Shown in pieces: positions 51,961 to 60,404 of a stretch of DNA of 64,000 bases. Numbering within the stretch: the stretch's first letter is position 1; the number at the start of each line of letters is the position of its first letter. The stretch is from assembly GCA_002709405.1 (NCBI GenBank), contig PAQV01000095.1, positions 1 through 64,000 on the forward strand, read 5' to 3'. This DNA comes from Paracoccaceae bacterium (lineage in GTDB: Bacteria > Pseudomonadota > Alphaproteobacteria > Rhodobacterales > Rhodobacteraceae). Under the pieces are notes generated by a model. It did no database searches. It worked only from the letters and a program-made list of their open reading frames with translations, and had not been told where the DNA came from. The translations under genes and the position numbers were made by a program.

Positions 51961-53256
51961 TCAGGTCGGTGCGGGGGCCTTCGTTTCGGCCCGGGCCCAG
52001 CCCCTGGGCAGTTTGCCCCGGCGCGACAGCGACAGGATCTGGCGGGCGGACAGGGCGATTCCCGCAAGGCACATCACCCCGTTCAGGGCGACCGACAGCC
52101 AGACGGCGATCTGTTCGGCCACCAACCCGGTCAACAGGGCCCCGATCGGCGAGGATCCGACGATCAGCAGGGTGACCATAGAGGCCACCCGCCCGCGCAT
52201 GTGCTCGGGCGTCAGCAATTGCAGGGCGGTCTGGACCGAGGTCGAAAAGGTCACAGCCGAAAATCCCACGGCCAGGAACAGGGCACAGGACAGCCACAGC
52301 GTGTCGGTCCTGGCGATGGCGATCAGCAGCAGGCCAAAGGCCAGCCCGGCGGTCAGGATGCGCACGGGCCGGGGCTTGCCCGCCCGGGTGAGGGACAGGG
52401 CGGCCAGGAAGGACCCGATCCCCAGGCAGGAATTCAGCAGACCGAACTGGGCCTTGGTGGCGTGCACGATCAGCTCGGCCACCAGGGGGACCATGGTGGA
52501 AAAGTTCTGGCCGAACATGCCGATGAACCCGGTGGCCACCAGAAGTACCTGCAGGGCGGGGGTCGACAGGGCAAAGACCAGCCCCTCGCGCACGTCCCCC
52601 AGCAGCGTGGCCTTGCGCCCGGTGGGCCGCCCCGCGCCATGGGCCGGGCGGATCTGCGACAGGGCGGCGGCGAAGATCAGGAAGGTGCAGGCGTTCAGGG
52701 CAAAGGCGGCCTCGGGGCCGGACAGGGCCAGAACGACGCCGCCCAGGGCGGGGCCGACCACCCGGCCGATGTTCATCGACATGGCCCCAAGGGCGATGCC
52801 GTTGGGCAGGGCGTCAAGCGGGACCAAGTCGGCCACGAAGGCCTGGCGGACCGGGTGGTCGATGGCCGTGACCAGGCCCAGGAAGGCGGCCAGGGTCAGG
52901 ATGTGCCACATCTGCACCGCGCCCGAGGCCACGATCAGGGCCAGCGTGGCGGCCTGGGCCGCTCCGACGATCTGGGTGAACATCAACAGCTTGCGGCGCG
53001 GGAACCGGTCGGCCACCGCTCCGCCCAGCAGCGAAAACAGCATGATCGGCAGGAATTGCAGCGTGGTCACCCAGGCCAGGGCCATGGGCGATCCCGTCAT
53101 GTCCAGCACCAGCCAGGCCTGGGCCGTCATCTGCATCCAGTTGCCGGGAACCGAGATCACCGACCCGATGAAGAAGCGCCGGAAAGCGGGGACGTGCAGG
53201 GCCTTGTCCACGCGCGGCGCGCGCAGGCTGGCGGCCCCGGTCAGATGGGCATCCAT
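51961..53256 (-). CDS. MFS transporter, EntS/MFS_3 type
   Basis: A 431-residue inner-membrane transporter with ten to twelve hydrophobic segments. The opening FRRFFIGSVISVPGNWMQMTAQAWLVL and the DHPVRQAFV and QTALQLLTPEHMRGRVAS motifs are typical of the EntS-like MFS_3 family of exporters. It is the last gene of a three-gene operon with the nitrilase-family and isochorismatase-family hydrolases, starting nine bases after the former. Export of a pathway product or of toxic substrate is the likely role. Confidence 0.88.
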   Translation of the reverse strand: MDAHLTGAASLRAPRVDKALHVPAFRRFFIGSVISVPGNWMQMTAQAWLVLDMTGSPMALAWVTTLQFLPIMLFSLLGGAVADRFPRRKLLMFTQIVGAAQAATLALIVASGAVQMWHILTLAAFLGLVTAIDHPVRQAFVADLVPLDALPNGIALGAMSMNIGRVVGPALGGVVLALSGPEAAFALNACTFLIFAAALSQIRPAHGAGRPTGRKATLLGDVREGLVFALSTPALQVLLVATGFIGMFGQNFSTMVPLVAELIVHATKAQFGLLNSCLGIGSFLAALSLTRAGKPRPVRILTAGLAFGLLLIAIARTDTLWLSCALFLAVGFSAVTFSTSVQTALQLLTPEHMRGRVASMVTLLIVGSSPIGALLTGLVAEQIAVWLSVALNGVMCLAGIALSARQILSLSRRGKLPRGWARAETKAPAPT

Positions 53257-53265
53257 GTGGGGGGC

Positions 53266-54174
53266 TCAGGCCGTCAGCGCCCTGGGGCCAGAGGGTGCGT
53301 CGGGCTGGGTGGCAGAGTAGGCCTCGGGCCGCCGGTTGGTTTCGAAATCCCAGCGCTGGCGCAGGGCGGCCTGGTGGGCCATGTCGAGATCGGCGGTCAC
53401 GACCTCGTCGCCGTGGGTCTTGGCCCGGTTCAGGATCATGCCGTCGGGCCCGCAGATGAAGGACCCGCCGATAAACCGCGTGCCCCCTTCAAGCCCGGCC
53501 TTGCCCGCGGCGATGGCATGGGTGGCGGTGGAATAGGCCCCGCCGCAAATCGCCAGCTCTGACGCCCGCCGGGCCAGTTTAAGGGTGCCGCCGGCCATGA
53601 CGGGGGTGTTGTAGCCCACGCAGATCAGCTCGGCCCCGTTCAGGGTCAGGGCGCGGTAGCTTTCGGGAAAGCGCCGGTCATAGCAGATCATCCCGCCGGC
53701 CCGGATGCCATCCAGGTCGAAGGCCGCGAAGGGCAGGTCTCCGGGCGTGAAATAGCGCTTCTCCAGGATCGTCATCGGCTTGTCGGGGTCGGGGTCGACC
53801 TTGCCGGGGATGTGCACCTTGCGGAACTTGCCCTGGCAGCTGCCCTTGCCGTCGTAGAAGACCATGGAATTGAACAGTCCCTCGTTGGTCTGTTCGGCAA
53901 AGGGAATGACGATGGCCATGCCGTGGCCCGCCGCCCGGGCGGCGATGGCATCGACGGCGGCCTGGTTTTCCGACACCGAGGTGAAGGGCATCAGGTCGTC
54001 GCGCACCTCGGCGGCGAAATAGGGGGTCAGGGCCAGTTCGGGCAGGACGGCAAAGGTGACAGAGTCATCTGCCGCCTCGTCGATCAGGTCCAGGATGCGG
54101 GTGGTGGTGCGGGCGATGGTGGCCCCCGAAGGGCCAAGCTGCAACGCCGCGGCGCGGATGGTGGCTGCGGTCAT
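53266..54174 (-). CDS. Nitrilase-superfamily C-N hydrolase, N-carbamoyl-amino-acid hydrolase-like
   Basis: A 302-residue cytoplasmic hydrolase. The Glu-Lys-Cys triad is E46 (LPELALTPYF), K119 (KFRKVHIPG) and C164 (MICYDRRFPESYR). The PELALT-YF and CYDRR-PE-YR motifs are those of N-carbamoyl-D-amino-acid amidohydrolases, which split an N-carbamoyl group to CO2, ammonia and an amino acid. Such an enzyme would fit a step after ring opening of a uracil- or hydantoin-like compound. GGAGG lies upstream of ATG 54174, and the gene starts 17 bases after the isochorismatase-family gene. Confidence 0.87.
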   Translation of the reverse strand: MTAATIRAAALQLGPSGATIARTTTRILDLIDEAADDSVTFAVLPELALTPYFAAEVRDDLMPFTSVSENQAAVDAIAARAAGHGMAIVIPFAEQTNEGLFNSMVFYDGKGSCQGKFRKVHIPGKVDPDPDKPMTILEKRYFTPGDLPFAAFDLDGIRAGGMICYDRRFPESYRALTLNGAELICVGYNTPVMAGGTLKLARRASELAICGGAYSTATHAIAAGKAGLEGGTRFIGGSFICGPDGMILNRAKTHGDEVVTADLDMAHQAALRQRWDFETNRRPEAYSATQPDAPSGPRALTA

Positions 54175-54191
54175 CTGGGCGCGCCTCCGCG

Positions 54192-54878
54192 TTACTCGGC
54201 CACGGCGGCCGGAGCCGGCGCGCCGATGATCGACATCGCCGTGGCCTCGTCGATCACGTTGCAGATCTTGAACTGCATGTCGAAGAGGGCGGCCGCATGG
54301 GACATCTCGATCCGGTCAAAGACGCCTTCCTCGATCACGTTCATCTTGTAGCCCATGGCCTGCCCGTCGACGCAGGTGGCCCGCACGCAGCCCGAGGTCG
54401 AGTTCCCCACGACCAGCAGCCCGTCGATGCCCTTTTCCCGCAGGATCAGGTGCAGGTTGGTAAAGGCGAAACAGGACGGCGTCTGCTTTTCCAGCAGCAT
54501 GTCGCCGGGCATCATGGCCACTTCGTCCGGCACTTCGGAGCGGGGGTCGGTGGCGGCAAAGACGCCTTCCTTGGCCCGGGCCATGCCGGTGTAGCCGTGG
54601 AAGACGTGCTTTGAATAGATCACGGGCATTTCCATCGCCCGGGCGGCGGCCAGCAGGCGCTGCTGCACGGGGATCGCCTTCCAGGCATGGGGGCCGCAGG
54701 CGCCGGGGTAGCGGTCAAGCTGCTCGTAGATGGGCATGTCGTCGCCGCAGGCGGTGACCTGCATGTCGATGACCAGCAGGGCGACGTTTTCGCCCGGCCC
54801 GGTCTCTTCCCGCAACTTGCGCTTGGCGATGACCTTTTTGTCGTCCTCGGTCAGGAATTTGTCCCAGACGCGTTCCAT
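54192..54878 (-). CDS. Isochorismatase-family cysteine amidohydrolase (N-carbamoylsarcosine amidase/RutB type)
   Basis: A 228-residue hydrolase. The triad D38 (LLVIDMQ), K131 (EKQTPSCF) and C164 (STSGCVRAT) is complete, unlike the protein at 41844-42389. The TSGCVRATCVDG loop and N-terminal extension of about 30 residues resemble N-carbamoylsarcosine amidase and the ureidoacrylate hydrolase RutB. Next to the RutA-like monooxygenases, a ureide or peracid hydrolysis role like that of RutB is likely. ATG 54878 has GAGGAG eight bases upstream. It is the first gene of the operon with the nitrilase-family enzyme and an MFS exporter. Confidence 0.86.
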   Translation of the reverse strand: MERVWDKFLTEDDKKVIAKRKLREETGPGENVALLVIDMQVTACGDDMPIYEQLDRYPGACGPHAWKAIPVQQRLLAAARAMEMPVIYSKHVFHGYTGMARAKEGVFAATDPRSEVPDEVAMMPGDMLLEKQTPSCFAFTNLHLILREKGIDGLLVVGNSTSGCVRATCVDGQAMGYKMNVIEEGVFDRIEMSHAAALFDMQFKICNVIDEATAMSIIGAPAPAAVAE

Positions 54879-55151
54879 GGGCGGGCTCCTCGTGCTGCGG
54901 TGTCGTGCTGCGGTGTCGGGTCAAGACTAGGGGCGGGCCGGGCCGGCCGCCTAATGCGGAATTCTTGGGCGGCTGCTGAGAAAAGGTTGTCGGGGCCTGA
55001 AGTCAGGGCCGGATGAGGCCAAAGTTCCCTGTCGGTCCCCTGAATTTTCCTTGGCCTGTCATGAAACGTTTCTCCTTTGACCTTGGGGCGCCGCGCTGGT
55101 GAAAGGAAGGTCTGCCGGCCCGCGATGTCCGGCGCGACGACAGGATCCCCG

Positions 55152-56573
55152 ATGGACACAGCTCTACCCCCCGGCCGCCAGATCGCTATCGCCGGGACAG
55201 TGGCCTGTGCATTCGTGATGCAGGGCATCGACACCACCCTGCTGACCATCGCCATCCCGACCATTGCCCCCGACCTGGGCGTGTCCCCCCTTGTCATGCA
55301 TTTCGCCATCACGGCCTACCTTCTCAGCCTTGCCGTCTTCATGCCCGTGTCGGGCTGGTTCGCCGACAGGTTCGGGCCGCGCCGGGTGTTTTCCTGGGCC
55401 GTGGTGATCTTTGTCTTGGGCTCGGCCCTGTCGGGCCTGTCGCCGAACATCGGCCTGATGGTGCCCGCCCGCTTCCTGCAGGGCTTCGGCGGAGCCCTGA
55501 TGACCCCGGTGGGCCGGCTGATCCTGCTGCGCGCCTTCGGCAAGGGACGGTCTTTGGACGCGATGATGTGGCTGACCATCCCGGTGCTGATCGGGCCGCT
55601 GGTCGGGCCCTTGCTGGGGGCTGTCATCGTGACCAACCTGGACTGGCGCTGGATCTTCTTCGTCAACGTGCCGGTCTGCATCCTGACCCTGGTGCTGGCC
55701 CGCTGGCTGATCCCCCCCGATACCGGAGCCCGGCTGAAAGTCGGCTTCGACTGGGCCGGTTTCGCATTGGCCGGCATCGCCCTGACCTTGTTCCAGCTGG
55801 CGGTCGAGCACCTGGGCCATCCCCTCGTCGGAGGCGAGATCACCACCCTGGCCCTGCTGGCCGCCGCGCTGGCCGTTTTCTGGATCTATCGCCGTCATGC
55901 CAGCCGTCATGCCGCTCCGGCGCTGGACCTGGCCCTGTTCCGCATCCCCGCCTTCCGCACCGGGGTGGTGGCCGGAGGTATCGGGCGGGTCGGCTTGAAC
56001 GCGCTGCCCTTCCTGTTGCCCCTGGTCTTCCAGATCGGGCTGGGCATGTCGCCGATCGAGGCCGGGCTGCTGTCGTCGACGGCCGCCGTGGGCGCCTTTT
56101 GCGCCAAGCCGTTTCTCAAGCGCATGGTGGCCCGCTGGGGCTATGGCCCGACGATTGCGGGCATGGGGGCGTTGGGCTCGGCCCTGATCGCAGGCTTTGC
56201 CTTGCTGCATCCCGGGCTGTCGGCATGGGTCGTCGTGCCCTACATCGTCGCCGCCGGGGCCATTCGCATGGTCTTCTTCAATTCCGTCAACGGCTTGACC
56301 TATTCCGAGGTCCCGGCCGAGGAACTCTCCCGCTCGGTCGCGACGGCTGGCGTGTTCCAGCAATTGTCCATGGGCCTGGGCATTTCCCTGTCGGCGGCAT
56401 TGCTGGCCCTGATGTCGGGCGAAGGCCACGTGGTCGAGATGTCGGACTTTGCGGCGGTCTTCCTGATGATGGCGGTGATTCCGCTGATCTCGGTGCCGCT
56501 GTTCGCCCGGCTGCGCCGGCCCGGTGCGGTGCCTGCCCCATCGGCACCGCAGTCCGCGAATGCCCGCGTCTGA
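55152..56573 (+). CDS. MFS transporter, DHA2 (EmrB/QacA-like)
   Basis: A 473-residue inner-membrane transporter with about fourteen hydrophobic segments. The motif-C-like region FVMQGIDTTLLTIAIPTIA, the VSGWFADRFGPRRVF loop and GALMTPVGRL are typical of DHA2 proton antiporters. It probably exports a toxic or amphipathic compound. ATG 55152 has AGGA six bases upstream; ATG 55125 in the same frame is a weaker alternative. It precedes the RutA-like operon by 167 bases. Confidence 0.87.
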   Translation: MDTALPPGRQIAIAGTVACAFVMQGIDTTLLTIAIPTIAPDLGVSPLVMHFAITAYLLSLAVFMPVSGWFADRFGPRRVFSWAVVIFVLGSALSGLSPNIGLMVPARFLQGFGGALMTPVGRLILLRAFGKGRSLDAMMWLTIPVLIGPLVGPLLGAVIVTNLDWRWIFFVNVPVCILTLVLARWLIPPDTGARLKVGFDWAGFALAGIALTLFQLAVEHLGHPLVGGEITTLALLAAALAVFWIYRRHASRHAAPALDLALFRIPAFRTGVVAGGIGRVGLNALPFLLPLVFQIGLGMSPIEAGLLSSTAAVGAFCAKPFLKRMVARWGYGPTIAGMGALGSALIAGFALLHPGLSAWVVVPYIVAAGAIRMVFFNSVNGLTYSEVPAEELSRSVATAGVFQQLSMGLGISLSAALLALMSGEGHVVEMSDFAAVFLMMAVIPLISVPLFARLRRPGAVPAPSAPQSANARV

Positions 56574-56630
56574 GGCAATCCGCTCGCCGGCCCCCGGAAA
56601 CCCTGCTGAAAAAAACTCAATGGCCCCTTG

Positions 56631-56653
56631 GGGATTTGTCGTTTGTCGCGCGG
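56631..56653. promoter_or_regulatory. Third copy of the shared promoter element, before the RutA-like operon
   Basis: GGGGATTTGTCGTTTGTCG aligns with the TGAGATTTCCTCATTTGTCG block at 46547, with an identical TTTGTCGCGCG end. It lies about 88 bases before the ATG at 56741. A GATGCATAAT follows at 56673. Membership in the same regulon is inferred. Confidence 0.5.
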
Positions 56654-56740
56654 GCGGTCGAAGTGGACACTCGATGCATAATCTTGCGCGGGCCACCTCC
56701 TCGGGGCCGCGCCACCGCCCCCTCTCAGGAGACCTGACCC

Positions 56741-57844
56741 ATGACCCAGATCGGCGTATTCATTCCCATCGGAAGCCGCGGCTGGCTGATTTCGACGACC
56801 TCGCCCAAGACGATGCCGTCCTTCGACCTGAACAAGACCATCGTCCAGCGGGCCGAGCACTACGGGCTGGATTTCGCCCTGTCGATGATCAAGCTGCGCG
56901 GCTACAACGGGCCGTCGGAATACTGGGTGCACAACCTGGAAAGCTTTACCCTGATGGCCGGCATTGCCGCCGTCACCAAGAAGATCAAGCTGTTCGCCTC
57001 GTCCGCCATCCTGACCCTGCCGCCCGCGCTGACCGCGCGCATGGCCACGACCATCGACAGCATCGCGCCGGGCCGGTTCGGGGTGAACATCGTGACCGGC
57101 TGGCAGCCCAAGGAATACCAGCAGATGGGCATCGAGCTGACGCAGGAGCATTTCGCCAACCGCTACGATTACGCGGCCGAATACGTCACCGTCATGCAGG
57201 ATCTGTGGGAAAAGGGCGTGTCCGATTTCAAGGGCAAGTACTTCCAGATGGACGATTGCAAACTGTCGCCGCAGCCGTCGGGGCATATCCCGATCGTGGG
57301 CGCGGGCCAGTCCGAAAAGGGCATGGATTTCGTGGCCAAGTACGGCGATTACAACTTCGTCGGCGCGGGCGGGCCAGGCAAGGACATCAACTATACCGGC
57401 GGTCTGCAGGCCACCGTGGCCAAGGTGGATGCGGCGGCCAAGAAGCACGGGCGCGACACGGGGGCGTTTTCGCTGCTGATGATCATCGCCGACCGGACCG
57501 AAGAAATGGCCTTTGCCAAGTGGGAACACTACAAGACCGGCACCGATATCGAGGCCCTGGAATGGCAGGCCACCCAGGCGGGGGCCGATCTGCAGGCCAA
57601 GGAGGGCTCGACCGCGGCCGGCCTGAAGCGGGGCATCGAAAACCCCCAGCCGACCGGCCTGCAAAAGCTGATCGGGTCCTATGAACAGGTCGCGGCCATG
57701 CTGGACGAAATCGCCGCGACGCCGGGCCTGAAGGGCATCATGCTGACCTTCGACGACTTTATCGTGGGCATCGAACAATTCGGCGAGCACATCCAGCCGC
57801 TGATGAAATCACGCAACACGGCCCTGCTGGAGGCCGCCGAATGA
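56741..57844 (+). CDS. RutA-like LLM-class flavin monooxygenase, copy 1
   Basis: A 367-residue luciferase-like monooxygenase very close in layout to RutA, the uracil-opening enzyme that uses an FMN-N5-peroxide. Shared features are the N-terminal IGVFIPIGSRGWLIST, the AEHYGLDFALSMIKLRG strand, LESFTLMAGIAAVT, the FGVNIVTGWQ loop, the SPQPS and GAGQSEKGM loops and LTFDDF near the end. It should cleave an amide or ring C-N bond of its substrate with O2 and reduced FMN. The start has AGGAG about ten bases upstream, and its stop overlaps the second copy. No flavin reductase gene is adjacent. Confidence 0.88.
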   Translation: MTQIGVFIPIGSRGWLISTTSPKTMPSFDLNKTIVQRAEHYGLDFALSMIKLRGYNGPSEYWVHNLESFTLMAGIAAVTKKIKLFASSAILTLPPALTARMATTIDSIAPGRFGVNIVTGWQPKEYQQMGIELTQEHFANRYDYAAEYVTVMQDLWEKGVSDFKGKYFQMDDCKLSPQPSGHIPIVGAGQSEKGMDFVAKYGDYNFVGAGGPGKDINYTGGLQATVAKVDAAAKKHGRDTGAFSLLMIIADRTEEMAFAKWEHYKTGTDIEALEWQATQAGADLQAKEGSTAAGLKRGIENPQPTGLQKLIGSYEQVAAMLDEIAATPGLKGIMLTFDDFIVGIEQFGEHIQPLMKSRNTALLEAAE

Positions 57845-58956
57845 CCAAGATCGGCGTCTTCGTGCCCATCGGGTCGCGGGGGTGGTTCATGTCGACCACC
57901 TCGCCGAAGACAGAGCCGACCTTCGATCTGAACAAGACCATCATGCAGCGGGCCGAGCATTACGGCATGGATTTCGCCCTGGCCATGGTCAAGTTCCGGG
58001 GCTTCGACGGGCCGTCGGAATACTGGGTGCGCAATCTTGAACCCTTCACAATGATGGCGGGCATTGCCGCCGTCACCCAGAAGATCAAGCTTTATGCCTC
58101 GATCCCGCTGCTGATCACCCCGCCCGCGCTGGCCGCGCGGATGGCCACGACGATCGACAGCATCGCGCCCGGCCGGTTCGGGGTGAACATCGTGACCGGC
58201 TGGCAGCCCAAGGAATACCAGCAGATGGGCCTGTGGCCGGGCGATGACTGGTTTGCCAAGCGCTATGATTATGCGACCGAATACGTGACGGTGATGAAAG
58301 AGCTCTGGGAAAAGGGCGTGTCCGATTTCAAGGGCGAGTTCTTCCAGATGGACGATTGCAAGCTGTCTCCGCAGCCCTCGTCGAAGATCGAAATCGTGTC
58401 GGCCAATTCCTCGGACCGGGGGATGCAGTTCGTGGCCGAAAACGCCGATTTCAACTTTGTCGGTGCCGGATCGGGGATCAACCAGGTGGACCTGTCGGGC
58501 GATCCGCCCAAGCGCCTGATGGCCGCGGCCGAGAAGACCGGGCGCAAGGTGGGGGCCCTGACCCTGGTCACGGTGATCGCCGCGCCCACCGAGGAAATGG
58601 CCTTTGCCAAGTGGGAACACTACCGCGAGGGCACCGACCTGGACGCCCTGGCCTGGGCCAAGGCGCAGTCGGGCCAGGACACCAAGGCGGCCGAGAATTC
58701 CACCGCCGGGCGGATGGCGCGCAATGCCGAAGAGCAGCTGAAGGATCCGTCCAAGGCCATGCCCAACGGCGGGTTTAAGCTGATCGGGTCCTATGAACAG
58801 GTGGCGGCGATGCTCGACCAGATCGGCGAGACGCCGGGGATCGAGGGCATCATGCTGATCTTCGACGATTTCATCGCCGGGATCGAGGCCTTTGGCGAGC
58901 ACATCCAGCCGCTGATGAAGACACGTAATCCCGCGCTGGCAACGGCTGCGGAATGA
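57841..58956 (+). CDS. RutA-like LLM-class flavin monooxygenase, copy 2
   Basis: A 371-residue paralogue of the preceding protein, similar over its full length and starting in an ATGA overlap. The FGVNIVTGWQPKEYQQMG loop region is conserved (NIVTGWQ), and it keeps RutA-like LWPGDDWFAKRYDY, which copy 1 has lost. It differs at the FMN-side loop: VSANSSDRGM replaces GAGQSEKGM. Tandem copies with different loops suggest a heteromeric enzyme or two enzymes for related substrates. The role is otherwise as for copy 1. A double copy is not part of the usual rut operon. Confidence 0.87.
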   Translation: MTKIGVFVPIGSRGWFMSTTSPKTEPTFDLNKTIMQRAEHYGMDFALAMVKFRGFDGPSEYWVRNLEPFTMMAGIAAVTQKIKLYASIPLLITPPALAARMATTIDSIAPGRFGVNIVTGWQPKEYQQMGLWPGDDWFAKRYDYATEYVTVMKELWEKGVSDFKGEFFQMDDCKLSPQPSSKIEIVSANSSDRGMQFVAENADFNFVGAGSGINQVDLSGDPPKRLMAAAEKTGRKVGALTLVTVIAAPTEEMAFAKWEHYREGTDLDALAWAKAQSGQDTKAAENSTAGRMARNAEEQLKDPSKAMPNGGFKLIGSYEQVAAMLDQIGETPGIEGIMLIFDDFIAGIEAFGEHIQPLMKTRNPALATAAE

Positions 58957-59043
58957 GGGGAGGAGCGCCGGCCGGGATCTTCCTCTCCTGGCCGGCACCT
59001 TGAGATGACCATGGACGGAACGATGCGGCCAAGGGCCTTAAAG

Positions 59044-60339
59044 ATGACGGCCCACTACATGACGGCCTCCGAGGCCCGGCGGGCGATGGCGGCCGGCAGC
59101 CTGACGCCGCTTGACCTGACCCGGGCGTGCCTGGGCCGGATTGCCGAAGACGATGCCCGCACCCGGGCCTGGATCTGCATGAATGGCGCGGCCGAGACAC
59201 AGGCCGAAGCGATCGCGTCCTCCGATCCCCGTCCGCTGGCCGGCATCCCGGTGGCCATCAAGGACATGATCGACACCGGCGACATGCCGACGACTCACAA
59301 CTCGCCGCTTTACGGCGGCCATCGGCCGGCCGCGGATGCGCCCTGCGTGGAGGTCCTGCGTGCAGCCGGGGCCATCGTTCTGGGCAAGGCCGACACCTTC
59401 GAATTCGCCGCCGGCGGGCGCCATGCGGCGACGCTGAACCCCCATGATCCCACGCGCACGCCCGGGGGCTCGTCCTCGGGGAGCGCCGCTGCCGTGGGCG
59501 GGGGTCACGTGCCCCTGGCGCTGGGCACCCAGACCGGCGGGTCGACGATCCGGCCGGCGGCCTATTGCGGGGCGGGGGCGCTGAAGCCGTCCTGGGGGCT
59601 GATCTCGACCGAAGGGGTCAAGCGCTACGCGGTCAGTTTCGACACGGTGGGGCTGTTTTCCCGCTCGGTCGAGGACCTGGCGCTGCTGGCCGATGTCTAC
59701 GCGCTGCCCGAAGCGCCGGCCGCGACCGAAGGCCGTCTGAAGATCGGTGTCTGCCGGACGCCCTATTTCGACCAGGCCCTGCCCGAAACGGTGGCCCTCT
59801 TCGACGCGCTGGAAGACATGTTGTCGCCGGTGGCCGACCTGGTGCCCTTCGATCTGCCCGCGGGTTTCGACGAGGCCGACGAGCTGCACCGCTGCGTGAT
59901 GCATTGCGAGGGGGCCTCGGCCTTCCTGAACCTGGTGCGGACGCGGCCGACGCTGCTGCACGACGATTTCCACCACCGGGTCGAATTGCGCGGCGGTTAT
60001 ACCCAGCGCCAGCATTACGAGGCCTATGACAGCCTGGCCCTGATGCGCATCGAGATGGAACGGCGCATGGCCGGGGTGGATGTCGTCCTTGCGCCCTCGG
60101 CCCCGGGCTATGCGCCGAAGCTGGAAAACGGGCTGCGGCCGAAGGAGAACCCGGTGTTCAATGCCTGCTGGACGGCGTTGCAGCTGCCGGTCGTGAACCT
60201 GCCTGTCTGGGCGCCCGGCGCGGAGCTGCCTCTGGGGATCTCGTTGATTGCGCCGCGTGCCCACGACCGCCGCCTTCTGGCCCTGGCCGGACGGCTGGAC
60301 GGTTTGCTCGATCAGCGCCAGGCGGTGGCAAATTTTTAA
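59044..60339 (+). CDS. Amidase-signature family amidase (second of two)
   Basis: A 431-residue amidase with K73 (VAIKDM), the GGSSSGSAAA loop near 141-150 and nucleophile S167 (TQTGGSTIRPAA). It is a paralogue of the amidase at 42750-44030. Start choice: ATG 59044 has AAGGG eight bases upstream and aligns with the start of the other amidase; ATG 59005 would add 13 residues without a ribosome binding site. It follows the RutA-like pair by 87 bases and probably hydrolyses an amide made by them. The stop TAA lies inside a terminator hairpin. Confidence 0.88.
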   Translation: MTAHYMTASEARRAMAAGSLTPLDLTRACLGRIAEDDARTRAWICMNGAAETQAEAIASSDPRPLAGIPVAIKDMIDTGDMPTTHNSPLYGGHRPAADAPCVEVLRAAGAIVLGKADTFEFAAGGRHAATLNPHDPTRTPGGSSSGSAAAVGGGHVPLALGTQTGGSTIRPAAYCGAGALKPSWGLISTEGVKRYAVSFDTVGLFSRSVEDLALLADVYALPEAPAATEGRLKIGVCRTPYFDQALPETVALFDALEDMLSPVADLVPFDLPAGFDEADELHRCVMHCEGASAFLNLVRTRPTLLHDDFHHRVELRGGYTQRQHYEAYDSLALMRIEMERRMAGVDVVLAPSAPGYAPKLENGLRPKENPVFNACWTALQLPVVNLPVWAPGAELPLGISLIAPRAHDRRLLALAGRLDGLLDQRQAVANF

Positions 60340-60374
60340 CTAAAAATTTGCGCCGGAATTTTTGAAAATTCCGG
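60329..60374. terminator. Terminator overlapping the amidase stop, with dispersed palindrome B copy 3
   Basis: GCAAATTTTTA pairs with TAAAAATTTGC around two bases and contains the amidase TAA. It is followed by CCGGAATTTT paired with AAAATTCCGG (60353-60374). The latter matches the copies at 15687 and 21534. It lies between convergent genes. Confidence 0.82.
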
Positions 60375-60404
60375 TCCCCCTGGCTGGCCGATCGCCTTCG
60401 CCAG

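Noticed and set aside
56741-60339. Complete canonical rut operon
   Set aside because: Two RutA-like genes are present, but no rutC, rutD, rutE, rutF or rutG equivalents are seen, and the order differs.
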